Shown: in pieces, positions 52,050 to 64,000 of the stretch
Numbering within the stretch: the stretch's first letter is position 1
Layout: every line of letters starts with the position of its first letter
Assembly (NCBI GenBank): GCA_026874595.1
Contig: CM049315.1
Span: forward strand, 58,960,889-59,024,888
Direction: 5' to 3'
Source: Sipunculus nudus
Taxonomy: Eukaryota > Annelida > Sipuncula > Golfingiida > Sipunculidae
Length of the DNA: 64,000 nucleotides
Translations under genes and position numbers: made by a program
The notes under the pieces: model-generated
What the model saw: the letters and a program-made list of their open reading frames with translations, nothing else
Databases searched by the model: none
What the model was told of the DNA's origin: nothing

Positions 52050-52389
52050 TTTTCATTTAAACACCTCAGTGCCAAAGACTGGCAGAGACAGAGCTTGCTC
52101 CTTTCTTTATCTCATTTTAAATCAGCAAATGCAGAAACAGTTTTATGATGTTAATTGTGATCAGTTAGCATCTTTCTTTTTCCATTTATTTTCCTTGATG
52201 ACAGAGATTTTTTTGTGACAATCTGACCATTCTTCACATTTCCTTAGATTTTGGCTTTTATAAACTTCTCAGTCACAAAGATTGTTTTGTATTTGTTTTG
52301 TAATTTTTGTATTATGATGAACAGGTACCTTTCTAATGACAATTTCTCAATGGAAGAGGACAGTGTACCCTAGAGTACACAGTATTGTG

Positions 52390-52647
52390 AAGTGTGGTGG
52401 CGTAATTGATGGGGAGTCAGACTTGTCATTGCAAGGATGTGGATTCGCATCCCATCCTATCCAGGAGTTAATGGGTACTTGGCATGTAGAAAGAATTACC
52501 TTTTAGTACATTTTTTAGTATTTTTGTGGGTGTATATGCACCAGGGAATCAAAAAAAGGCTACAAGAATGAACTGGTCTGAAATAAAGGAAGGCAAAGGG
52601 AAAAGTGGTATGAGACTGACATCAGTGGTGATATCAGACTATAAACC
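52390..52647 (+). mobile_element. tRNA-derived SINE, third family
   Basis: The tRNA-like head GTGGTGGCGTAATTGATGG, with B box GGATTCGCATCCC beginning at 52441, is followed by an AT-rich linker. A tail (GCTACAAGAATGAAC ... GATATCAGACTATAAACC) follows that recurs at 19756-19809. Confidence 0.7.
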
Positions 52648-54572
52648 ATGTGATGCAGAATTTTGCATGCTGAATGCGTGTTGAGAAACTTCACATGTAC
52701 CGGCAAGGCAGCTTGCATGGTTTCTATATGTTGCCTCTGGATACAATGGAGAAACCAGCAAAAATTGCTACATCTAGCGATTCGTTTTGCTGGATACCAT
52801 TCCTATAATTTAGTCAATAGTGATATTGTCTGCATCCCACATTCCATACATAAGGAATCTTAACTTAAGACTTTGTTTAATGAGCGATATGTTGAATCAT
52901 AATTAGAGCTAGTGTTTATTTATTTTGGATATAATTGATGTAATTCTTTAACACCACATGCCAAAATACTTTTATACATGAAAAGGTGTCTTTACTGATC
53001 TTTCATCATCTTGAACTGAGTTGAAAACAGATCAGCAAAACAAATGAATACCCTCCAATCTGTCACCATTGTTAAGCTAACCGTTGACAAATCACACCCC
53101 CTTGGTTGTAACACTATCGGGGTCTATATTCAAACAGGTCACAGCATTATCAAGGTAGTGTTGTAGGAAACTGTCACCGCTTGATAAGTCAAGCCCACTT
53201 CCAGTTGTCAAGGATCAACAGGGTATGAGCCCTTGACTGTAAGTGTAACATACTCAGGTCCCTGTTGTTCTGATAAATAAGAAAACTACTAACTAGTTGA
53301 TGACTTACACTGGCGGATGACTGACACTAGTAGATGACCGACATTCCTTTGACTTGACGACCTTACATGACCGACCATGGTTTTATGACACTTTTATTGA
53401 GATGAAAGATATGCATGGTATACACTTGCTGATCCGTCTATCATAAATGCATGGATTTATCCCAATTATATTAATTAGTAGTTGTAAGAATTGGCTTCAT
53501 GAAGCCCAGGGCAACTTGTCATATATTACTGAATACAATTTTGGACAAGCGTTCTATTTTACTGGATTGCACTAAAATTAGAGATGACTGAGCCACACAG
53601 TCATTCTTACAGCCATTTGATTTTCATACCTGCATGTTCTGCGTTGATCTTGCACTTTTCTGTCCGGCCATGCTTGGTCACTATCAGGACTAAAAACTTT
53701 AAATTTGACATCAAGACAGATATGAGATCTCTTACAAAAAAAAAAAGAATAGCAAAAAAATGCTTCATCCAATAAACATTCTTTTATCTTTAAAGCCAGC
53801 TATTCAAGCACTACCTACCTTTTTATAGGGTTTTTGCGATTTCTGGTTTATTTTGTGTACATATTAATGAACTATAGGTTATTCCTGTGAAGATGAGTTT
53901 ATATTATAATACCACTGTGACAGCTGTATGAGCCTGTTTATCTGGAAGTTGTTAGTAAACAGCAAGGTTGACAAACAGAAGTCAGAATAACCTAGAGTGG
54001 ATGGTTGCATATTAGTGGAGATTGAAAGGTCACTACTTGCAAAATGCTCTTTACAAAACTCTGGTTCGTCAGACTTGCTGCCATGCAGATGTCTTTTTTG
54101 AAGGTGTTTTGATTATCCTGGTGCCCCCCCATGTTATATACTCATGGATATAAACAAATCACACAACCAGCATGCGATGGGATTGATGTTTTTCCGTCCT
54201 GTATTTATAAAAATGTTCAAGGGATTATCTTTAGTTTATGGATGTCAGATATCAGAATAGGTCCCTTTAGAGAATCCATCTGACCTTTCATCAGAATTGT
54301 ATCACCTAGACTACAGTGATATTTATAAGCACGTTATAATGCTGTTAACTAATGAACCTTAACCAATATCCAGTACGCTGGCATTGTTAACTTCAGGTTT
54401 TGCACACAGAAGTCTGTCATGGTATTTGAGTTATTTGTTTTTATACTACTTTGAATACTTGGACATTATGTTATTGTGAGTCATAAAGACCAACTAAATT
54501 TTGACATTTCTTATATCTAAAGGACCCTGTGTGTAAAAATTATCATACTTTGGAGGTAGCCAAAAAATGTTT

Positions 54573-55817
54573 TTATTATGCCCCCGCCACAAAGTGGCCG
54601 GGGCATATAGTTTTACCCATGTCCGTCATTCTGTCCTTCCGTCATTCCGAAATAAAACAGTTGTACAGACTTTTTTTCCCAGTGCCTGTAGATATTGGCC
54701 TGATTTTTGGTGTGTGGGCAGATAATGACCAGTTCCAGATTGAGTTCGCGTTTCGTCCCAGTTGACCTATTTTTTTACGTTTTACGTTTCCTTAACTTAG
54801 AAAATTTCATGAAAAATATAAATTTTCATGACAAATACAAATGTACAGAATTTTTTTCGCAATACCTGCAGATATTGGCCTGATTTTTGGTGTGTGGGCA
54901 GATAATGACCAGTTACAGATCGAGTTCCTGTTTCGTCCATGTTGACCTACTTTTGACCGTTTTACGGCTCCTTAACTTAGAAAATTTCATGAAAAATATA
55001 AATTTTCATGACAAATACACATGTACGGACTTTTTTTCGCAATGCCTGCAGATATTGGCCTGATTTTTGGTGTGTAAGCAGATAATGACCAGTTACAGAT
55101 TGAGTTTACGTTTCGTCCCAGTTGACCTATTTTTGTACGCTTTACGGCTCCTTAACTTAGAAAATTTCATGAAAAATATAAATTTTCATGACAAATACAC
55201 ATGTACAGAATTTTTTCGCAATACCTGCAGATATTGGCCTGATTTTTGGTGTGTGGGCAGATAATGACCAGTTACAGATTGAGTTTGCATTTCATCCCAG
55301 TTGACCTATTTTGTACATTTTACGGCTCCTTAACTTAGAAAATTTCATGAAAAATATAAATTTTCATAACAAATACACATGTACCGACTTTTTTTCGCAA
55401 TGCCTGCAGATATTGGCCTGATTTTTGGTGTTTGGGCAGATATTGACCAGTTACAAATATTGGCCTGATTTTTGGTGTGTGGGCAGATAATGACCAGTTA
55501 CAGATCGAGTTCACATTTCTTCCCAGTTGATCCATTTTTGTATGTTTTACGGCTCCTTAACTTAGAAGATTTCATGAAAAATATAAATTTTCATGACAAC
55601 TACACATGTACGGACTTTTTTTCGCAAAGCCTGCAGATATTGGCCTGATTTTTGGTGTGTGGGCAGATAATGACCAGTTACAGTTCGAGTTCGCATTTCG
55701 TCCCAGTTGATCTACTTTTGACCATATAACACCTTAACTTAAAAAATTTTTCAAAATTTAACAAATGTTTCTAATTTGCCCCAGGTGGGGGCATTCATGT
55801 CGTTCCAACACATCTAG
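54573..55817 (+). mobile_element. Helentron-like element with six ~180-bp units
   Basis: The 5' hairpin ATGCCCCCGCCAC, AAA, GTGGCCGGGGCAT (54578-54606) is followed by a CCGTC/TCCG-rich stretch. The right end GGTGGGGGCAT (55784-55794) complements ATGCCCCCGCC with one mismatch. Next come a bulged hairpin (ATGTCGTT, CC, AACACAT) and CTAG at 55814-55817, then T. Internal units share GATATTGGCCTGATTTTTGG at about 54691, 54871, 55051, 55230, 55409 and 55638, a 180-bp period, with one extra ~48-bp partial duplication near 55455-55503. Non-coding. Confidence 0.82.
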
Positions 55818-58659
55818 TATTTGTATTATATTAGATGGCTAGGCATTTGTCACTTTATCAACATAGAAGTTTAAAAATGTTTAAAACCATGATGGTAACA
55901 AGCAACCAGACATTGATAGAGCAAGTACACAGTGCTGCCTCTTATCTCTCAGATTTACTGCTAATTGTTTGCTGTTGGTGTAGCAGCAGCATACAGCTCG
56001 TGCTGACTGGCAGCACCTGGATCAGGCTGTGTTGTATCTGTGCTTTATCAGCCCTAACTATCAAAATGATGGCCTTGGCCTGGTCTGTGAATTAGTGAGG
56101 GAACTGGTGTACTGAACAACATAATCGTTTTGGCATTAAATTGAATCATGGGTCTAATTTCAAATTTGTACTTACTAATACTAAAACACTGGTTGTCATT
56201 ATGATCAGGCAATATACACAGATGTGAGCTAACTTTCATTGTGGACACTGTCTTCTGGTTCAAAGTGTCTGTTAAACCATCACAATAAAAATGTTATGTC
56301 TGTATTTATTTCACATTCCATGTACTTTTAGTTTAAAGGGTTTACACAAGGATGCTTGAAAAAGACTTTGGCAGACTGTAATGTAGGAATGTTGCTAACA
56401 ATCAAGCATGGTGTCCCAGTGAATGTGCAAGTTGTGTCCGCTGGGTTATGGCATCTTACAGAGAGGATCAGGTTTTTGATAAGGTTTTTCGCTTTTATTT
56501 GGAAAAAGTCTGTAGAATTTCTGTGGTAAAACTTTGTATTCCTGGGAAAGTAGCAAATTCTAGAAAAAAAGAATAAAAGTAAAAAAGGTGAAAAGTATAC
56601 AGAAAATTCCTGGTCATTGACCTATCCTAAAAAAAAAGAAAATTCACTTAATTAAGACCCATTCTTTTAAATCCCCCTACATGCACACACACTAAAGACA
56701 AATGTTCAAGTTCAAGTTCACAATTTGAATTCTCTGTGGACAAATTTCTCTGATCATCTCATATTTGTTCAGATATATGTTAACAGTGTTAATGTATATG
56801 CCACTGGAGTTGATGAAGATTTACACACAGTGGGAAGATGAAACCTCCATCTTATCAGTGATGCAGGTCTTGCCATTGACCCAGCGGCTGAATGTGGACT
56901 TCCAGGCCAAGCAAGAACAGCATCCTCAATCTGTTTGCCCCTGAACCACTTCCAGCCCCACTCCAGTAAACGGATTTCCAGACCAGCACTGTGATACATC
57001 AATACACCTTTCTGCTTCCTGAGTTAATATGGAGTGTTTGTTGCTGGTTTCTCACGAGGATTTGTTTCTGGGATTCGGCTGGATTTTTAGTGCTCTGTCT
57101 GTCACGGCACTGAGCTGTCAGAAAATCATTTATATCTCCTGCTGGAGTGTTCAGAATGTTAGATAACTGGTGTGGCTGGGTCAGCATCACTCAGGCTTCA
57201 CCAGTGCCACAGACACTGTTTTTGCTGTGAGGTCAGCTTGTGCAGTAGCAGTGGTCATGTTACTGCCAAGTCTTAACTATACACGAGTAGCCACAGGGCA
57301 GAGTTTGCTGTTGCAGTGCTTATTTAGCCCTCAGCGTTTCATGTTTAGAGATTGTTGATTAACTGTAGCAGATAATGTATTTCCTCAATAACTTTTCCCT
57401 GTTACTTTTGCAGTGTTTATGAACAACATTTTATCTATCTAAACATTAGAAAATATTGGACTTTAAATCCTTCAAGTACTGCAGGTTTCATGGGGTATAA
57501 ATTAATTCACCATATCTTTTTGCTGATATATATGACACATAGCATATATGTCCATAGTATGTCCTGATAATATATATTCACAATTTTCTCTCATGGAAAT
57601 AGCATATAAATTGGTCAGTATACACTAATGTTCCGTTTAGGTATTTCAGAAGGTCCCTATGGATCATAGGACTCTTTTAAGTTGGATAAATTTTTATTCT
57701 TCTATGATCTCAATGAATCACATAAGATACTTGCAGATGTTAAATTAGGTTATCTGTTGATGTAATTGTTATATTTGGTAGATTCAAACTTCTAAGGTAC
57801 ATGTGAGCTAAGAATCAACGATTAAAGCATATATATTAATGTATAATGTACAGTGTAGTAGCTGGCCATCTGTGTGTCTAGTCAATACCAATCCATGTGT
57901 ATTAGTGGCCGAGTATTATTGGGAACAGATGCTAGGCTCATCAGAACAGTAACTTTTAGTAAACACAGCATCAGGTATAGCTTTTAACACACAACCAGAT
58001 TCTCAGAGCTTCGCCTCTTGTCACTCTACAAGAATGCTAGAAAAAAGTAAACCAGAAATCTGCATTCTAAGGAATGCAAGCCTTTGCCATTTGGGAGATC
58101 TCTAATGTGGGATGCTCCCTAAACCATGGTTGTTTGCATGCACTTATCAGGCCCTTATTCCCAGGTTTATTCATGCATAAGTTACACATGTATTGCGAAT
58201 TTTATTTGATGTTCCTCAATTATGATCATATTCTGAGTCCACACCAAAGATTAATTGTTCCTTCATTGGCTCATTCCCAAAATGTCCTGATAGTTTCATG
58301 AGATTCTGTTCCTGATTGTGAGAGTTATGTTGTGAACAAACACTAAACACACACAAACAGGAATGAACACATACCTTCCTGCCAGAGGCAAAAACAGCAG
58401 TTACAGAGCACATGTACACCTCCACTAATAATTAATGGTGAATATATAAAATTTGATGTTGACCCTGCATCTGGAGTCGCTCACTCCATATTTTAATCAG
58501 TTTAAAACCACTTCCTCAGAATCTGTCTGTCCAAATAAAATACATTTAGATTGATTAATAAAGACAAGAGAGAAAAACACAGGGATATGCTTTGACTGGT
58601 TTTTTTGTTCACCAGGATTCAAATCATATTTGCAAAGGGAAATTTATATAATGAAAATG

Positions 58660-58860
58660 AAACCTTTGTCAGACACGGATCCAGGATTTTTTGCCGAGGG
58701 GGGGGGGGGGTCAACGCTAGTGTAGATAAACATTGGGTGATTATTCCGAGCAATTTACCTGTCATGGTTTATAACTTTATTTCTTGTTGAGAGCTGGGCG
58801 GGGTTTTGACCCGGGGGGGGGGGATCTTGAGCCCCCCCCCTTCCCTGCGCCTGTTCGTGA
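58660..58860. repeat. G-run/C-run repeat, possible MITE
   Basis: A 13-G run at 58698-58710 follows ACACGGATCCAGG. An 11-G run (58813-58823) and a 9-C run (58832-58840) then face each other across eight bases, giving a pure G:C stem. The right side ends CCCTGCGCCTGTTCGTG, loosely complementary to the left. Element borders are uncertain. Confidence 0.5.
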
Positions 58861-59687
58861 ATAAGACAACTCTTTCACACTGGTATCTCAACACACATCT
58901 ATCAACAAAGCAAGGAAATTTCTGCAGAATCCTTGGTGAGTCTTAAAACAGCTATCAGATATGAATGAATAACTTCATTTGTAATATTTACTCAGTGTAA
59001 TAAGAGAGGAGATATTGGAGAATTAGCCAGAGTCAGATGAGAACATATTTCTGATCTCACAATGTGATCCATTGTTGATGTACCCGGTATGTATGAAGGT
59101 TTGTAAATGAGATTGAACCAATATCTGGCCTGAATATTTATTAAAAGACATGTATGTGTTAAGGCTTATAAAACCTACATGAGCCCCAGCTGACTTTAAT
59201 TTACTTTTTAACCCAGTGTGTAACATGCATTCACTGTTAACTGCCCTGGATAACCTTGTTCAGCTTCAGGATGTTTACTCCAGAGAAGATCTGCATTGTT
59301 TTTACAATAAATCTGGTCAGCCACGTTAAAGTGGGCCTGGTAGTAAACAGTAGGTTTGGTTATTTTTATCATCCTTTTTACTGGGCCATCAGCCAGATGC
59401 GATGCTCTAAACACTGTCAATAACTTCCTGTGTCTATTTGAAAGATAAATTGTGACATATGCTGTAATCAGGGGCAGCTGCGGTGTAAGTTAACGCCCGG
59501 TGCTTGTAATGACAGGAAGTGGTGATACCATCTTACAGGATGACAATGTTAGATTGGCCAAAAACACATCTAGTTGAGTCACTGATAATGATGATGTCCA
59601 GAACTTTAATATCCGTCATATGTGAAGCCCCCCAGGTACACCGCACTTCCTGGTTCAGGCACTTGCCAGATTTATTACCTCCACTAA

Positions 59688-59870
59688 AAAATTATCTAGG
59701 AGGTTATGTTTTCTTCCTTGCTTGTTTTTGGTTAACTTTATCATTTTGGTCTGTTTGGAAGTATGTGGTAAAATGGATCAGATTTGAAGATATTTTATTT
59801 GACATTAATTTTAGGGTTTTAAATCGAAAGGAGATCCTGGTCCATATTTATCTAAGGTCCAAATAAAACT
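59688..59870 (+). repeat. 5' fragment of another hairpin-ended repeat
   Basis: TTACCTCC and GGAGGTTA face each other across about 20 bp, followed by TGTTTTC...GTTTTTGGTTAAC, in the style of the hairpin starts of the Helentron-like families. No 3' end is visible before the SINE at 59903. Confidence 0.45.
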
Positions 59871-59902
59871 TGCTTGATGTACACACAAATGTACATTACT
59901 TA

Positions 59903-60130
59903 TGGGGCCTAGACAGTCGAGGAGTAAAATGCTCAGCTCTCTCCACTGGCAACCCAGGTTCGATCCCAGCATGTTTATGAGAGTGGGTTGTAGTTGCCCA
60001 TCCAAGGCCAGTGGTTTCCTCCACCTATACAGTCTGCTTAATCTGAGAATCTGAGCCAAAATCTGTGCCGTGAATAGTTATAATAACTATTTGTACAAAC
60101 CATATAAAATAAATAAGTTTATATTTATAT
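59903..60130 (+). mobile_element. tRNA-derived SINE, copy 2 of the 8.7 kb family
   Basis: TGGGGCCTAGACAGTCGAGG head, B box GGTTCGATCCC at 59957-59967 (the consensus form), body GAGAGTGGGTTGTAGTTGCC, tail ATAAATAAGTTTATATTTAT. Collinear with 8698-8935, with a ~20-bp gap in the body. Confidence 0.87.
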
Positions 60131-63100
60131 AAATAATAGTGGGTAGTAGAAAGATGTACTTTGTGTACTGAAAGTCTTCAAATAAGACCATGATATGTAA
60201 GTATAACATTAACTGAAGAACTCGATTCTGAATCCTCTGGAACTGAACATTGACTTAACAAAATAAATTCAAAATTATAGGAATAGAAATAGTTTATGAC
60301 ATAAATTGAAGCTTACTGTTCTTTTATGTATGAGTCTGTGTGAGACTGTGAATAATGTTTGTTTGTTACAAAGTGTGATGTTTTAGTGAAGCTGTAAGAT
60401 GCATTGGTCTCTTGATTTATCTTCAGGAGGTGTCACAGGATATATATGCATTAAATATCAGACTGATGAACTGGACAGTTCGACCCTGTTCATTTTTGTA
60501 AAATCAATAATGCAATGTATAATACAATTAACACATATTACTTATTTATTACTCGTGTGTAATAGTCAATGCATTATTATTACTTAGGACACAAGAAAGA
60601 ATAAATAGTCCTATTGACTTTGGGGTAAAAAAAATTATGGAGTGAATAGGTGTTTTAATTTTTTTTCTGAAAATTTTACCAGTTAAGACAAAAAGTACAA
60701 CATTTTCAGAAGTAAACAAAATATGCTTTAGTTCTTAAAATAATGTATTCAAGCAAAACAAAGTACAGTCCATTTTCTGTAGTACCTTGATGAACTTTAA
60801 TGGGATCAAAACAAGAGCACAAATATCAGGATTACTGAAGTCTTAATGGTCATTCACAAAAAAATTCTGTACAAAATAAAAGCAGGGATTAAGTAACACA
60901 TCATTTTATTTTTTTGTTTGGCCTCAAGAGACAAACTTGTAGCTGTATATATTTCATCCTGACCTATACACAGGAATGTAATTATCCAGCCAAATCCTAA
61001 ATTACTGTGGTAACAGCATGGTTACTTCATAATAAATAATGTATGGCTCATTTACTGTATGGGTGTATACTGAAAAATGCCATTATTTTTTTGGGTTTCC
61101 TGTTCTGAAATTTAATAGCAAATTGTGCTCATCAGTTTTTCATAAAACATAAAATCATTGTCATACATTTCGGTCTGCTCATTTTCCTTATTCAATAAAT
61201 ATCAAAAAGTGAAGTGTACGATCATTGGACAATTAGCCCTCCGTTATTCAGCATATAAGTCTAAACATGGCAACATTTAATAGAATTACATAAATGTGTG
61301 ATGACTTTAAAATGGGGATACTGTTTGTTTAGAACTTAGTAATTCTGAACACCTAAATTATTCTTATTAGTATAAAACTCAAATTGCTTAGTGATTTAAG
61401 CATAGCGTTTGTCCATAACATTCATCCATCTGATTGTCTGTTAGTCTGTTTGCCACTCTTATTTTGTTACAGTAAATACAATCTTCCCAGAGAAACAACC
61501 ATGAGAATTTCACAACATTTGTTCATCCATTCTCTGGAACCTTGACCTGGGCAACATTGTGATGGTCACAAAATATTTTGCCTTTGTACAGATGCATAGT
61601 AAGATCAGTTTGTCTGAATTAGTGATGATGATAAACAAATCTTTTTTGCTGGAAATAGAAATACTTCTAATTAACGGAAAATTTATATCAGTAATGTAGC
61701 AGAATCTTTACTGAGGTTGGTTGCAGATGTAAAGCTACTATTTGTTTTATTAATTTCTAGGAATAAAAATGCCAACTATCCAGGAAAATAAAATGGAAGT
61801 TTATAACAGTTTTGATGCTGAAGTAAAGCTGATTAATGACCTCTATGGACAATAATCATCAAATAGTCGCTGTCCAATAAATAGGCCACAGCTCAGTCAG
61901 TCAGTAATCAGATAGAACAGTCTGCAAGGAGACATAATTGAATTATACTAGCCTAATCTTAGTGCTCATGTGAATAATAAAATTTATCAATACCATCGCT
62001 CATTATAAAGATGGTGGAAAACTGGTCCTGTAACATTAAGGAGACATTGATCGAATAAAGGAGACAGGGAACCAATCAGGGGCACTGACCCGCCAAATAT
62101 TACGACTGACAGGATGGCAGAAAGTGCCAGCAACAGAGCTGGACACAGCAGGACAGATGGAGGTGTCTGCTATAAGGTTCCTTCACAGACCTGCAGACAG
62201 TGATGTCATGAATGTTAAGCTATATGATACTTTCACTTTGTTTATGGTCCAGAACAAACACAAATTTATGACAAAACATAGTAATCTAATAAACCTTGCA
62301 AAGAAATTTTTTTATCAGACCCTTAAATTGAACCATTTTCTGCAACAGAATTATTGGCTGTGGGAACAATTAACCATGGAATAAAATGGAATATAAGGTG
62401 CTAAAAATGCTATAAATGCAAAAGGAAACTTAAGCTGTAAAGTTTTGGCTAAATATAACAATAATAATAAACTAGTAAAATAATGCATAGAAGAAATAAG
62501 AATGTCAAAATATAAAAAATGCCAGTCTTTAATAACTTTATTCTCTATCATATTAATGCATATTTTTCAGTTTGGAAGATTTAAGGATACTTTGTATGTC
62601 AGCTGCTTACATTGTTTGACAGCATTTGTCGTCTAATGTGAACAGTTCTGTTACATTGCGACTCCTGTAGGGTTCTGGTATTGGATTCCCCAGTATTGAT
62701 CAGGTAAACAAGCGTTATGATTAGAACACTTGCTGGGCTGCCCTGTATAACCTGTGACTGTGTAAACACTAGAACAGCACTGGAGATGAGGGTCCAGTCA
62801 GTCACAGGCATCAAACGGCAGCATGGAGACCAGCCCAGACACTACCAGAATTTAATATTGGTTTATGTGATGTGAACCCACTCTATAAAACTGATTTAGA
62901 TGAATAAAGGATGCCTTATCTTTAAAATTTATCTCTGTGCTTGCTGCTGATGTAAAGTTTGAATCAAGAATTTGTGGTTTTATGCTTGGCTTCTCATTTA
63001 TTCTGTGCACTCCGCACCACTGCACTTAACCACAAGTGGCTTGCTTGACTTTGCCACTGGATAGTAGGTTGCCTGGGGATTTCCCACTACATAACTGTTA

Positions 63101-63439
63101 TACCAATCATAGTTCAAATAACTTAAGTTCATCCGTGTTGATTTTAGTGCTTCACTTCCAGTAGCCAGTCTTGTTTCTGAAATGAGGTTCAACTGACTTT
63201 GAGAGGGCTACCTGTTGTCGAATCCCACAACAATGGCTTGTTCTACACAGTATGTAAATAATATGTAAATTATATGTAGACATAACACAGGCTGACCATG
63301 GTTGTTGACGACTGAAACATATCACATTTTCTTGTTGCCAGATATTTCATGTTATTTATATTTCTGTTTAAATTTGCTGTGCTTGATTATGGACATCTAC
63401 TGGCCTTTCTGTCCCCTTCAACCAGAAAAACAAAATAAT

Positions 63440-63595
63440 ATAGTGGAATCTGTCTGAAAGACCACCCGTTTAATAAGACCACCTGTCTGTTTAGACCACA
63501 ATTGAGTGAACCAAGTGCATTTTACTTGGTTATAATTAATAGGACCACCCTTAAATTAAGACCACTTTCTGCCTTATTTCACAGGGTTCACTGTA
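63440..63595. mobile_element. GACCACC-rich MITE with Tigger-like ends
   Basis: TATAGTGGAATCTGTCTG at the left and CAGGGTTCACTGTATA at the right are inverted matches beside TA. The body repeats GACCACC four times, the complement of the GGTGGTC words in the other MITEs, so this copy lies in the opposite orientation. It also contains a small hairpin (CCAAGTGCATTTTACTTGG). Confidence 0.7.
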
Positions 63596-64000
63596 TATTT
63601 AAGTGTGGTTCCTAACTAATATAACACACTGTCATTAAAAACTACCTGTAATTCCTTAAGTGTATTATGTCATAATTTAATTTCTTCTTCCTTAATTAAT
63701 GTGTGATTTCCAAGATATAAGCTAAATACATCCAAATATGACGGAGGTCTGGGAAATGTCAAGAACATTCTACTGGACTGAATCCAGAATAGTCATGAAA
63801 CCTGTGAAATTTGTCCCAGAGAAAAGGACACAACCCAGAGATTAGTCCTCAGTAAAGTCCAATATGTTCTCAGTTTATGCATTCCTCTGTGGGTTTTTAA
63901 GAGTTCTACTTGATATAATTCATTGTTACTTGCAGTACCACAATTTCATCAGGTAATATGTGACATTCAATTTTAAGTGTTCAGCAAAATGGCAGCACCC

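Larger units (their letters stand above)
41591..64000 (+). other. FCHSD2: Intron 3 of the FCHSD-like gene (start, >22.4 kb)
   Basis: Begins with donor GTAAGC. I found no downstream exon with the F-BAR continuation, so the intron appears to extend past the window. Stretches with nothing recognised are 41591-45464, 45587-48010, 48091-48983, 49236-50058, 50200-51590, 52648-54572, 55818-58697, 58843-59687, 60131-63439 and 63596-64000. The ORFs there, including a 130-codon minus-strand frame at 44076-44468, show no domain I know. Confidence 0.7.

Overview
This is a gene-poor, AT-rich, intron-dominated piece of an animal genome. It has GT/AG-spliced exons, tRNA-derived SINEs, TA-flanked MITEs and Helitron-like repeats. 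Several repeats carry a (CCGT)n, i.e. (ACGG)n, microsatellite next to a terminal hairpin. That design is known from the 'pearl' elements of bivalves, so a bivalve or other mollusc is the best guess. This is an inference, because no species-diagnostic gene is present.

The only protein-coding gene I can support is the 5' end of an FCHSD/Nervous wreck (FCHSD2-like) F-BAR/SH3 membrane-remodelling adaptor on the + strand. Three coding exons join in frame: 7636-7656, 7863-7960 and 41545-41590. They give the first 55 residues, starting MQPPPRK and running into the first F-BAR helix. Intron 1 is 206 bp, intron 2 is about 33.6 kb, and intron 3 runs off the right edge (more than 22.4 kb). A CpG-richer stretch just upstream looks like the promoter/5'UTR and contains two short upstream ORFs. 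An exon-like ATG segment with a strong donor at 3952-4000 does not join in frame to this gene and remains unassigned.

Layout: 1-7.4 kb is upstream sequence with one dispersed repeat, a truncated Helentron-like element and a (TA)n palindrome. 7.4-8.0 kb holds the promoter and exons 1-2. 8-41.5 kb is intron 2, packed with mobile DNA: a SINE, a 1.7 kb repeat carrying nuclear-receptor-like half sites, a 3.1 kb hairpin-ended element, a 1.39 kb Tc1/mariner-like element with 25-bp inverted repeats, two head-to-tail 2.6 kb elements separated by a 35-bp minisatellite, a palindromic minisatellite, a 1.0 kb element with three 300-bp units, further SINEs and MITEs. 41.5-64 kb is the start of intron 3, with Tigger-like MITEs, SINEs and a 1.2 kb element built of 180-bp units.

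The most interesting pattern is that at least four repeat families with different internal sequence share one architecture. Each has a 5' hairpin, matching 9-11 bp inverted repeats at both ends, internal tandem units, and a 3' hairpin ending in CTAG or CTTG followed by T. This matches non-autonomous Helentrons (HINE/DINE-1-like). The 35-bp minisatellite between the twin copies supplies 'empty sites' that indicate the insertion point within a T run.
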